Part shown: positions 1-10,665 of the stretch, piece after piece
Numbering within the stretch: the stretch's first letter is position 1
How the letters are laid out: each line of letters begins with the position of its first letter
Assembly (NCBI GenBank): GCA_920105625.2
Contig: OV050031.1
Span: 95,361,676-95,425,675 of the forward strand
Source of the DNA: Clusia tigrina
Taxonomy: Eukaryota; Arthropoda; Insecta; Diptera; Clusiidae
DNA: 64,000 nt
Direction of reading: 5' to 3'
Translations under genes and position numbers: made by a program
Notes under the pieces: generated by a model
Seen by the model: only the letters and a program-made list of their open reading frames with translations
The model's database searches: none
What the model was told of the DNA's origin: nothing

Positions 1-196
1 ACGGTACGTCCTACACCTATCAAAGTTTGCAACATATAAATGCTTGTAACTTTTTACTGGAGCGTCATAAAACCTTGAAATTTTGTAACAATAAAGCACT
101 CGAGCCTCTTGTCAATTTAAGCTATCGCTCAAAGCTATGCTAATCTTAAGTCCCAATTTAAACACTGATAAAACTTCAAATGGCCCTAACTTCTAT
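1..196 (+). repeat. Representative 196-bp satellite monomer and its landmarks
   Basis: Monomer frame used throughout: base 1 is the a of 'acggtacgtcc'. Landmarks in consensus coordinates: CpGs at 2, 7, 63, 101 and 126; a well-kept stretch 'tatcaaagtttgcaacata' around 18-36; an XhoI-type CTCGAG at 99-104, missing in few copies (for example near 4,209, 7,724 and 39,803); AAGCTAT twice, at 119-125 and 132-138; TACG twice, at 196-3 and 5-8; and AATAAA at 90-95. Frequent variable sites are 97 (t/c, agtact or agcact), 126-127 (tcgctc, ttgctc, tttctc), 146-150 (ttgag, ttgaa, ttaag) and 159-160 (tca, taa, tta). The consensus has 73 G+C of 196. This first copy carries gcactcgag and 'gctaatcttaag', a subtype common in the left block. 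Confidence 0.95.
66..166 (+). repeat. Half-monomer B (101 bp), diverged partner of half-monomer A
   Basis: This half begins 'cataaaaccttgaaat' and runs to just before 'gataaaac'. It aligns by eye with the other half: ataaaac(c)tt(g/c)aaat at its start, then taac, then a gtac with 'cct' a few bases after, then tcaa...gc, and caaa-gct(a)tg..ac at the end. Similarity is patchy and needs gaps. Inference: the 196-bp monomer arose as a dimer of a roughly 98-bp unit. Confidence 0.5.
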
Positions 197-261
197 ACGG
201 TACGTCCTACACCTATCAAAGTTTGCAACATACAAATGCTTGTAACTTTTTACTGGAGCGT
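167..261 (+). repeat. Half-monomer A (95 bp), diverged partner of half-monomer B
   Basis: This half begins 'gataaaacttcaaatgg' and crosses the monomer border used here, ending before the next 'cataaaac'. Corresponding words sit in the same order as in half B: ataaaac, tt-c-aaat, taac, ggtac followed by cct, tcaaa...tgc, and caaatgct-tgtaac. The two halves add to 95 + 101 = 196 bp. Confidence 0.5.
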
Positions 262-1565
262 CATAGAACATTGAAATTTTGTAAAAATAAAGTACTCGAG
301 CCTCTTGTCAATTTAAGCTATCGCTCAAAGCTATGGTACCCTTGAATCCCAAATCAATCACTGATAAAACTTCAAATGGCCCTAACTTCTATACGGTACG
401 TCCTACACCTATCAAAGTTTGCAACATACAAATGCTTGTAACTTTTTACTGGAGCGTCATAAAACCTTGAAATTTTGTAACAATAAAGCACTCGAGCCTC
501 TTGTCAATTTAAGCTATCGCTCAAAGCTATGCTAATCTTAAGTCCCAAATTAAACACTGATAAAACTTCAAATGGCCCTAACTTCTATACGGTACGTCCT
601 ACACCTATCAAAGTTTGCAACATACAAATGCTTGTAACTTTTTACTGGAGCGTCATAAAACATTGAAATTTTGTAAAAATAAAGTACTCGAGCCTCTTGT
701 CAATTTAAGCTATCGCTCAAAGCTATGGTACCCTTGAATCCCAAATCAATCGCTGATAAAACTTCAAATGGCCCGAACTTCTATACGGTACGTCCTACAC
801 CTATCAAAGTTTGCAACATACAAATGCTTGTAACTTTTTACTGGAGCGTCATAAAACATTGAAATTTTGTAACAATAAAGTACTCGAGCCTCTTGTAAAT
901 TTAAGCTATCGCTCAAAGCTATGCTACCCTTAAGTCCCGAATCAATCACTGATAAAACTTCAAATGGCCCTAAATTCTATACGGTACTTCCTACACCTAT
1001 CAAAGTTTGCAACATACAAATGCTTGTAACTTTTTACTGGAGCGTCATAAAACATTGAAATTTTGTAACAATAAAGTACTCGAGCATCTTGTCAATTTAA
1101 GCTATTGCTCAAAGCTATGCTACCCTTAAGTCCCGAATCAATCACTGATAAAACTTCAAATGGCCGTAAATTCTATACGGTACGTCCTACACCTATCAAA
1201 GTTTGCAACATACAAATGCTTGTAACTTTTTACTGGAGCGTCATAAAACCTTGAAATTTTGTAACAATAAAGTACTCGAGCCTCTTGTCAATTTAGGCTA
1301 TCGCTCAAAGCTAAACTACCCTTGAGTCCCAAATCAAACACTGATAAAACTTCAAATGGCCCTAACTTCTGTACGGTACGTCCTACAAGTATCAAAGTTT
1401 GCAACATACAAATGCTTGTAACTTTTTACTGGAGCGTCATAAAACTTTGAAATTTTGTAACAATAAAGTACTCGAGCCTCTTGTCAATTTAAGCTATCGC
1501 TCAAAGCTATGCTACCCTTAAGTTCCAAATCAAACACTGATAAAACTTCAAATGACCCTAACTTC

Positions 1566-1695
1566 TATACGTCCTACACCTATCAAAGTTTGAAACATAC
1601 AAATGCTTGTAACTTTCACTGGAGCGTCATAAAACCTTGAAATTTTGTAACAATAAAGTACTCGAGCCTCTTGTCAATTTAAGCTATCGCTAAAG
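1566..1695 (+). other. Cluster of three small deletions in one monomer
   Basis: At 1,570 the usual 'tatacggtacgtcc' reads 'tatacgtcc', a loss of 5 bp between two TACG words. Near 1,615 one T is missing from the T run. At 1,690 one C is missing from 'atcgctcaaag'. Together they explain the -7 offset between the 764 and 3,109 monomers. I saw no matching shortened copies elsewhere in the window. Confidence 0.85.
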
Positions 1696-2554
1696 CTATG
1701 CTACCCTTAAGTCCCAAATCAAACACTGATAAAACTTCAAATGGCCCTAACTTCTGTACGGTACGTCCTACACCTATCAAAGTTTGAAACATACAAATGC
1801 TTGTAACTTTTCACTGGAGCGTCATAAAACCTTGAAATTTTGTAACAATAAACTACTCGAGCCTCTTGTCAATTTAAGCTATCGCTCAAAGCTATGCTAC
1901 CCTTGAATCCCAAACCAAACACTGATGAAACTTCAAATGGCCCTAAATTCTATACGGTACGTCCTACACCTATCAAAGTTTGCAACATATAAATGCTTGT
2001 AACTTTTTACTGGAGCGTCATAAAACCTTGAAATTTTGTATCAATAAAGTACTCGAGCCTCTTGTCAATTTAAGCTATCGCTCAAAGCTATGCTACCCTT
2101 AAGTTCCAAATAAAACACTGATAAAACTTCAAATGGCCCTAAGTTCTATACAGTACGTCCTACACCTATCAAAGTTTGCAACATACAAATGCTTGTAACT
2201 TTTTACTGGAGCGACATAAAACCTTGAAATTTTGTAACAATAAAGTACTCGAGCCTCTTGTCAATTTAAGCTATCGCTCAAAGCTATGCTACCTTTGAGT
2301 CCCAAATTAAACACTGATAAAACTTCAAATGGCCCTAACTTCTATACGGTACGTCCTACACCTATCAATGTTTGCAACATATAAATGCTTGTAACTTTTT
2401 ACTGGAGCGTCATAAAACCTTGAAATTTTGTAACAATAAAGTACTCGAGCCTCTTGTCAATTTAAGCTATCGCTCAAAGCTATGCTACCCTTGAGTCCCA
2501 AACCAATCACTGATAAAACTTCAAATGGCCCTAACTTATGTACGGTACGTCCTA

Positions 2555-5500
2555 CACCTATCAAAGTTTGCAACATATAAATGCTTGTAACTTTTTACTG
2601 GAGCGTCATAAAACATTGAAATTTTGTAAAAATAAAGTACTCGAGCCTCTTGTCAATTTAAGCTATCGCTCAAAGCTATGGTACCCTTGAATCCCAAATC
2701 AATCACTGATAAAACTTCAAATGGCCCTAACTTCTATACGGTACGTCCTACACCTATCAAAGTTTGCAACATACAAATGCTTGTAACTTTTTACTGGAGC
2801 GTCATAAAACCTTGAAATTTTGTAACAATAAAGCACTCGAGCCTCTTGTCAATTTAAGCTATCGCTCAAAGCTATGCTAATCTGAAGTCCCAAATTAAAC
2901 ACTGATAAAACTTCAAATGGCCCTAACTTCTATACGGTACGTCCTACACCTATTAAAGTTTGCAACATACAAATGCTTGTAACTTTTTACTGGAGCGTCA
3001 TAAAACATTGAAATTTTGTAAAAATAAAGTACTCGAGCCTCTTGTCAATTTAAGCTATCGCTCAAAGCTATGGTACCCTTGAATCCCAAATCAATCGCTG
3101 ATAAAACTTCAAATGGCCCGAACTTCTATACGGTACGTCCTACACCTATAAAAGTTTGCAACATACAAATGCTTGTAACTTTTTACTGGAGCGTCATAAA
3201 ACTTTGAAATTTTGTAACAATAAAGTACTCGAGCCTCTTGTAAATTTAAGCTATCGCTCAAAGCTATGCTACCCTTAAGTCCCGAATCAATCACTGATAA
3301 AACTTCAAATGGCCCTAAATTCTATACGGTACGTCCTACACCTATCAAAGTTTGCAACATACAAATGCTTGTAACTTTTTACTGGAGCGTCATAAAACCT
3401 TGAAATTTTGTAACAATAAAGTACTCGAGCCTCTTGTCAATTTAAGCTATCGCTCAAAGCTAAACTACCCTTGAGTCCCAAATCAAACACTGATAAAACT
3501 TCAAATGGCCCTAACTTCTGTACGGTACGTCCTACACCTATCAAAGTTTGCAACATACAAATGCTTGTAACTTTTTACTGGAGCGTAATAAAACCTTGAA
3601 ATTTTGTAACAATAAAGTACTCGAGCCTCTTGTCAATTTAAGCTATTGCTCAAAGCTATGCTACCCTTAAGTCCCAAATCAAACACTGATAAAAGTTCAA
3701 ATGACCCTAAATTCTATACGGTACGTCCTACACCTATCAAAGTTTGCAACATATAAATGCTTGTAACTTTTTACTGGAGCGTCATAAAACCTTGAAATTT
3801 TGTAACAATAAAGTACTCGAGCCTCTTGTCAATTTAAGCAATCGCTCAAAGCTATGCTACCCTTAAGTCCCAAATCAAACACTGATAAAACTTCAAATGG
3901 CCCTAACTTCTATACGGTACGTCCTACACCTATCAAAGTTTGCAACATACAAATGCTTGTAACTTTTCACTGGAGCGTCATAAAACCTTGAAATTTGGTA
4001 ACAATAAAGTACTCGAGCTTCTTGTCAATTAAAGCTATCGCTCAAGGCTAAGCTACCCTTAAGTCCGAAATCAAACACTGATAAAACTTCAAATGGCCCT
4101 AACTTCTGTACGGTACGTCCTACACCTATCAAAGTTTGCAACATACAAATGCTTGTAACTTTGCACTGGAGCGTCATAAAACCTTGAAATTTTGTAACAA
4201 TAAAGTACTCGAACCGCTTGTCAATTTATGCTATCGCTCAAAGCTATGCTACCCTTAAGTCCCGACTCAAACACTGATAAAACTTCAAATGGCCCTAACT
4301 TCTATACGGTACGTCCTACACCTATCAAAGTGTGCAACATACAAATGCTTGTAACTTTTTACTGGAGCGTCATAAAACCTTGAAATTTTGTAACAATAAA
4401 GTACTCGAGCCTCTTGTCAATTTAAGTTATCGCTCAAAGCTATGCTACCCTTAAGTCCCAAACCAAACACTGATAAAACTTCAAATGGCCCTAAATTCTA
4501 TACGGTACGTCCTACACCTATCAAAGTTTGCAACATATAAATGCTTGTAACTTTTTACTGGAGCGTCATAAAACCTTGAAATTTTGTATCAATAAAGTAC
4601 TCGAGCCTCTTGTCAATTTAAGCTATCGCTCAAAGCTATGCTACCCTTAAGTTCCAAATAAAACACTGATAAAACTTCAAATGGCCCTAAGTTCTATACA
4701 GTACGTCCTACACCTATCAAAGTTTGCAACATACAAATGCTTGTAACTTTTTACTGGAGCGTCATAAAACCTTGAAATTTTGTAACAATAAAGTACTCGA
4801 GCCTCTTGTCAATTTAAGCTATCGCTCAAAGCTATGCTACCTTTGAGTCCCAAATTAAACACTGATAAAACTTCAAATGGCCCTAACTTCTATACGGTAC
4901 GTCCTACACCTATCAATGTTTGCAACATATAAATGCTTGTAACTTTTTACTGGAGCGTCATAAAACCTTCAAATTTTGTAACAATAAAGTACTCGAGCCT
5001 CTTGTCAATTTAAGCTATCGCTCAAAGCTATGCTACCCTTGAGTCCCAAAGCAATCACTGATAAAACTTCAAATGGCCCTAACTTATGTACGGTACGTCC
5101 AACACCTATCAAAGTTTGCAACATATAAATGCTTGTAACTTTTTACTGGAGCGTCATAAAACCTTGAAATTTTGTAACAATAAAGCACTCGAGCCTCTTG
5201 TCAATTTAAGCTATCGCTCAAAGCTATGCTAATCTTAAGTCCCAAATTAAACACTGATAAAACTTCAAATGGCCCTAACTTCTATACGGTACGTCCTACA
5301 CCTATCAAAGTTTGCAACATACAAATGCTTGTAACTTTTTACTGGAGCGTCATAAAACCTTGAAATTTTGTAACAATAAAGCACTCGAGCCTCTTGTCAA
5401 TTTAAGCTATCGCTCAAAGCTATGCTAATCTTAAGTCCCAATTTAAACACTGATAAAACTTCAAATGGCCCTAACTTCTATACGGTACGTCCTACACCTA

Positions 5501-6070
5501 TCAAAGTTTGCAACATACAAATGCTTGTAACTTTTTACTGGAGCGTCATAAAACATTGAAATTTTGTAAAAATAAAGTACTCGAGCCTCTTGTCAATTTA
5601 AGCTATCGATCAAAGCTATGGTACCCTTGAATCCCAAATCAATCACTGATAAAACTTCAAATAGCCCTAACTTCTATACGGTACGTCCTACACCTATCAA
5701 AGTTTGCAACATACAAATGCTTGTAACTTTTTACTGGAGCGTCATAAAACCTTGAAATTTTGTAACAATAAAGCACTCGAGCCTCTTGTCAATTTAAGCT
5801 ATCGCTCAAAGCTATGCTAATCTTAAGTCCCAAATTAAACACTGATAAAACTTCAAATGGCCCTAACTTCTATACGGTACGTCCTACACCTATCAAAGTT
5901 TGCAACATACAAATGCTTGTAACTTTTTACTGGAGCGTCATAAAACATTGAAATTTTGTAAAAATAAAGTACTCGAGCCTCTTGTCAATTTAAGCTATCG
6001 CTCAAAGCTAGGGTACCCTTGAATCCCAAATCAATCGCTGATAAAACTTCAAATGGCCCGAACTTCTATA
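2555..6070 (+). repeat. 18-monomer HOR, copy 1 (3,516 bp)
   Basis: Every diagnostic variant here recurs exactly 3,516 bp later. Examples are 'cccaaagcaatc' at 5,045 and 8,561, and 'aagttccaaataaaac' at 4,649 and 8,165. The length is 18 x 196 minus the 12-bp deletion at its right end. Distinctive members include a monomer with 'gaccctaaattc', one with 'aatttggtaac' plus 'caaggctaagc', one with 'ctcgaaccgcttg', and one with 'cagtacgtcc'. Very few differences from copy 2 were seen. Confidence 0.93.
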
Positions 6071-6080
6071 CACCTATCAA
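6062..6080 (+). other. 12-bp deletion at the 18-mer HOR junction
   Basis: The usual 'tatacggtacgtcctacacc' here reads 'tatacacc'. The loss lies between two TAC words 12 bp apart in the monomer. It falls exactly at the border between the two 3,516-bp copies, and it is not repeated at 9,586, where copy 2 ends and the sequence returns to normal spacing. This is what a slightly misaligned exchange would leave. Confidence 0.9.
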
Positions 6081-9000
6081 AGTTTGCAACATATAAATGC
6101 TTGTAACTTTTTACTGGAGCGTCATAAAACATTGAAATTTTGTAAAAATAAAGTACTCGAGCCTCTTGTCAATTTAAGCTATCGCTCAAAGCTATGGTAC
6201 CCTTGAATCCCAAATCAATCACTGATAAAACTTCAAATGGCCCTAACTTCTATACGGTACGTCCTACACCTATCAAAGTTTGCAACATACAAATGCTTGT
6301 AACTTTTTACTGGAGCGTCATAAAACCTTGAAATTTTGTAACAATAAAGCACTCGAGCCTCTTGTCAATTTAAGCTATCGCTCAAAGCTATGCTAATCTG
6401 AAGTCCCAAATTAAACACTGATAAAACTTCAAATGGCCCTAACTTCTATACGGTACGTCCTACACCTATCAAAGTTTGCAACATACAAATGCTTGTAACT
6501 TTTTACTGGAGCGTCATAAAACATTGAAATTTTGTAAAAATAAAGTACTCGAGCCTCTTGTCAATTTAAGCTATCGCTCAAAGCTATGGTACCCTTGAAT
6601 CCCAAATCAATCGCTGATAAAACTTCAAATGGCCCGAACTTCTATACGGTACGTCCTACACCTATAAAAGTTTGCAACATACAAATGCTTGTAACTTTTT
6701 ACTGGAGCGTCATAAAACTTTGAAATTTTGTAACAATAAAGTACTCGAGCCTCTTGTAAATTTAAGCTATCGCTCAAAGCTATGCTACCCTTAAGTCCCG
6801 AATCAATCACTGATAAAACTTCAAATGGCCCTAAATTCTATACGGTACGTCCTACACCTATCAAAGTTTGCAACATACAAATGCTTGTAACTTTTTACTG
6901 GAGCGTCATAAAACCTTGAAATTTTGTAACAATAAAGTACTCGAGCCTCTTGTCAATTTAAGCTATCGCTCAAAGCTAAACTACCCTTGAGTCCCAAATC
7001 AAACACTGATAAAACTTCAAATGGCCCTAACTTCTGTACGGTACGTCCTACACCTATCAAAGTTTGCAACATACAAATGCTTGTAACTTTTTACTGGAGC
7101 GTAATAAAACCTTGAAATTTTGTAACAATAAAGTACTCGAGCCTCTTGTCAATTTAAGCTATTGCTCAAAGCTATGCTACCCTTAAGTCCCAAATCAAAC
7201 ACTGATAAAAGTTCAAATGACCCTAAATTCTATACGGTACGTCCTACACCTATCAAAGTTTGCAACATATAAATGCTTGTAACTTTTTACTGGAGCGTCA
7301 TAAAACCTTGAAATTTTGTAACAATAAAGTACTCGAGCCTCTTGTCAATTTAAGCAATCGCTCAAAGCTATGCTACCCTTAAGTCCCAAATCAAACACTG
7401 ATAAAACTTCAAATGGCCCTAACTTCTATACGGTACGTCCTACACCTATCAAAGTTTGCAACATACAAATGCTTGTAACTTTTCACTGGAGCGTCATAAA
7501 ACCTTGAAATTTGGTAACAATAAAGTACTCGAGCTTCTTGTCAATTAAAGCTATCGCTCAAGGCTAAGCTACCCTTAAGTCCGAAATCAAACACTGATAA
7601 AACTTCAAATGGCCCTAACTTCTGTACGGTACGTCCTACACCTATCAAAGTTTGCAACATACAAATGCTTGTAACTTTGCACTGGAGCGTCATAAAACCT
7701 TGAAATTTTGTAACAATAAAGTACTCGAACCGCTTGTCAATTTATGCTATCGCTCAAAGCTATGCTACCCTTAAGTCCCGACTCAAACACTGATAAAACT
7801 TCAAATGGCCCTAACTTCTATACGGTACGTCCTACACCTATCAAAGTGTGCAACATACAAATGCTTGTAACTTTTTACTGGAGCGTCATAAAACCTTGAA
7901 ATTTTGTAACAATAAAGTACTCGAGCCTCTTGTCAATTTAAGTTATCGCTCAAAGCTATGCTACCCTTAAGTCCCAAACCAAACACTGATAAAACTTCAA
8001 ATGGCCCTAAATTCTATACGGTACGTCCTACACCTATCAAAGTTTGCAACATATAAATGCTTGTAACTTTTTACTGGAGCGTCATAAAACCTTGAAATTT
8101 TGTATCAATAAAGTACTCGAGCCTCTTGTCAATTTAAGCTATCGCTCAAAGCTATGCTACCCTTAAGTTCCAAATAAAACACTGATAAAACTTCAAATGG
8201 CCCTAAGTTCTATACAGTACGTCCTACACCTATCAAAGTTTGCAACATACAAATGCTTGTAACTTTTTACTGGAGCGTCATAAAACCTTGAAATTTTGTA
8301 ACAATAAAGTACTCGAGCCTCTTGTCAATTTAAGCTATCGCTCAAAGCTATGCTACCTTTGAGTCCCAAATTAAACACTGATAAAACTTCAAATGGCCCT
8401 AACTTCTATACGGTACGTCCTACACCTATCAATGTTTGCAACATATAAATGCTTGTAACTTTTTACTGGAGCGTCATAAAACCTTCAAATTTTGTAACAA
8501 TAAAGTACTCGAGCCTCTTGTCAATTTAAGCTATCGCTCAAAGCTATGCTACCCTTGAGTCCCAAAGCAATCACTGATAAAACTTCAAATGGCCCTAACT
8601 TATGTACGGTACGTCCAACACCTATCAAAGTTTGCAACATATAAATGCTTGTAACTTTTTACTGGAGCGTCATAAAACCTTGAAATTTTGTAACAATAAA
8701 GCACTCGAGCCTCTTGTCAATTTAAGCTATCGCTCAAAGCTATGCTAATCTTAAGTCCCAAATTAAACACTGATAAAACTTCAAATGGCCCTAACTTCTA
8801 TACGGTACGTCCTACACCTATCAAAGTTTGCAACATACAAATGCTTGTAACTTTTTACTGGAGCGTCATAAAACCTTGAAATTTTGTAACAATAAAGCAC
8901 TCGAGCCTCTTGTCAATTTAAGCTATCGCTCAAAGCTATGCTAATCTTAAGTCCCAATTTAAACACTGATAAAACTTCAAATGGCCCTAACTTCTATACG

Positions 9001-9586
9001 GTACGTCCTACACCTATCAAAGTTTGCAACATACAAATGCTTGTAACTTTTTACTGGAGCGTCATAAAACATTGAAATTTTGTAAAAATAAAGTACTCGA
9101 GCCTCTTGTCAATTTAAGCTATCGATCAAAGCTATGGTACCCTTGAATCCCAAATCAATCACTGATAAAACTTCAAATAGCCCTAACTTCTATACGGTAC
9201 GTCCTACACCTATCAAAGTTTGCAACATACAAATGCTTGTAACTTTTTACTGGAGCGTCATAAAACCTTGAAATTTTGTAACAATAAAGCACTCGAGCCT
9301 CTTGTCAATTTAAGCTATCGCTCAAAGCTATGCTAATCTTAAGTCCCAAATTAAACACTGATAAAACTTCAAATGGCCCTAACTTCTATACGGTACGTCC
9401 TACACCTATCAAAGTTTGCAACATACAAATGCTTGTAACTTTTTACTGGAGCGTCATAAAACATTGAAATTTTGTAAAAATAAAGTACTCGAGCCTCTTG
9501 TCAATTTAAGCTATCGCTCAAAGCTAGGGTACCCTTGAATCCCAAATCAATCGCTGATAAAACTTCAAATGGCCCGAACTTCTATA
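6071..9586 (+). repeat. 18-monomer HOR, copy 2 (3,516 bp)
   Basis: Base-for-base relative of 2,555-6,070 at an offset of 3,516. It starts immediately after the 12-bp deletion and ends in the same 'gaacttctata' word that ends copy 1. A private 'ctagggtaccc' in both copies (6,012 and 9,528) confirms the register. Confidence 0.93.
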
Positions 9587-10665
9587 CGGTACGTCCTACA
9601 CCTATAAAAGTTTGCAACATACAAATGCTTGTAACTTTTTACTGGAGCGTCATAAAACTTTGAAATTTTGTAACAATAAAGTACTCGAGCCTCTTGTAAA
9701 TTTAAGCTATCGCTCAAAGCTATGCTACCCTTAAGTCCCGAATCAATCACTGATAAAACTTCAAATGGCCCTAAATTCTATACGGTAAGTCCTACACCTA
9801 TCAAAGTTTGCAACATACAAATGCTTGTAACTTTTTACTGGAGCGTCATAAAACCTTGAAATTTTGTAACAATAAAGTACTCGAGCCTCTTGTCAATTTA
9901 AGCTATCGCTCAAAGCTAAACTACCCTTGAGTCCCAAATCAAACACTGATAAAACTTCAAATGGCCCTAACTTCTGTACGGTACGTCCTACACCTATCAA
10001 AGTTTGCAACATACAAATGCTTGTAACTTTTTACTGGAGCGTAATAAAACCTTGAAATTTTGTAACAATAAAGTACTCGAGCCTCTTGTCAATTTAAGCT
10101 ATTGCTCAAAGCTATGCTACCCTTAAGTCCCAAATCAAACACTGATAAAACTTCAAATGACCCTAAATTCTATACGGTACGTCCTACACCTATCAAAGTT
10201 TGCAACATATAAATGCTTGTAACTTTTTACTGGAGCGTCATAAAACCTTGAAATTTTGTAACAATAAAGTACTCGAGCCTCTTGTCAATTTAAGCAATCG
10301 CTCAAAGCTATGCTACCCTTAAGTCCCAAATCAAACACTGATAAAACTTCAAATGGCCCTAACTTCTATACGGTACGTCCTACACCTATCAAAGTTTGCA
10401 ACATACAAATGCTTGTAACTTTTCACTGGAGCGTCATAAAACCTTGAAATTTGGTAACAATAAAGTACTCGAGCTTCTTGTCAATTAAAGCTATCGCTCA
10501 AGGCTAAGCTACCATTAAGTCCGAAATCAAACACTGATAAAACTTCAAATGGCCCTAACTTCTGTACGGTACGTCCTACACCTATCAAAGTTTGCAACAT
10601 ACAAATGCTTGTAACTTTGCACTGGAGCGTCATAAAACCTTGAAATTTTGTAACAATAAAGTACT
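9587..10665 (+). repeat. 18-monomer HOR, partial third copy
   Basis: Matches 6,647-7,725 at an offset of 2,940 bp (exactly 15 monomers). The third copy therefore enters the HOR three monomers further on than copy 2 does. Small differences are 'acggtaagtcc' near 9,783, 'cttcaaatgac' for 'gttcaaatgac' near 10,150, and 'accatta' near 10,511. Similarity ends at about 10,666. Confidence 0.85.

Larger units (their letters stand above)
1..2554 (+). repeat. Left-edge block, variant relatives of the 18-monomer HOR
   Basis: Positions 1-763 match the tail of the 18-mer unit: the alternating 'gctaatc' and 'atggtaccc' monomers recur at an offset of 5,285 bp. The monomer at 764 matches those at 3,109, 6,625 and 9,565. 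After that the correspondence to the 18-mer holds only in pieces, with offsets of 2,345, 2,149 and 2,548 bp. Monomers have therefore been gained or lost relative to the later copies. The block contains three small deletions at 1,570-1,691. No gene is seen. Confidence 0.85.

Noticed and set aside
31..43. 'catataaatgc' variant as a TATA box
   Set aside because: It is a single c-to-t change in the common 'catacaaatgc', present in scattered monomers with no gene downstream.
90..95. AATAAA in nearly every monomer as a polyadenylation signal
   Set aside because: It is part of the repeat in AT-rich DNA. No transcription unit ends there that I can see.
764..9750. Recurrent 61-codon open frames on the minus strand (764, 3109, 6625, 9565 and the related ones at 11513, 13473, 15825, 19153, 49414)
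   Set aside because: They are the same reverse-strand frame of the satellite monomer, ending wherever a variant restores a stop. 196 is not a multiple of 3, so the frame rotates with each monomer and no long reading frame can be kept. No start context, family motif or selection on codons is visible.
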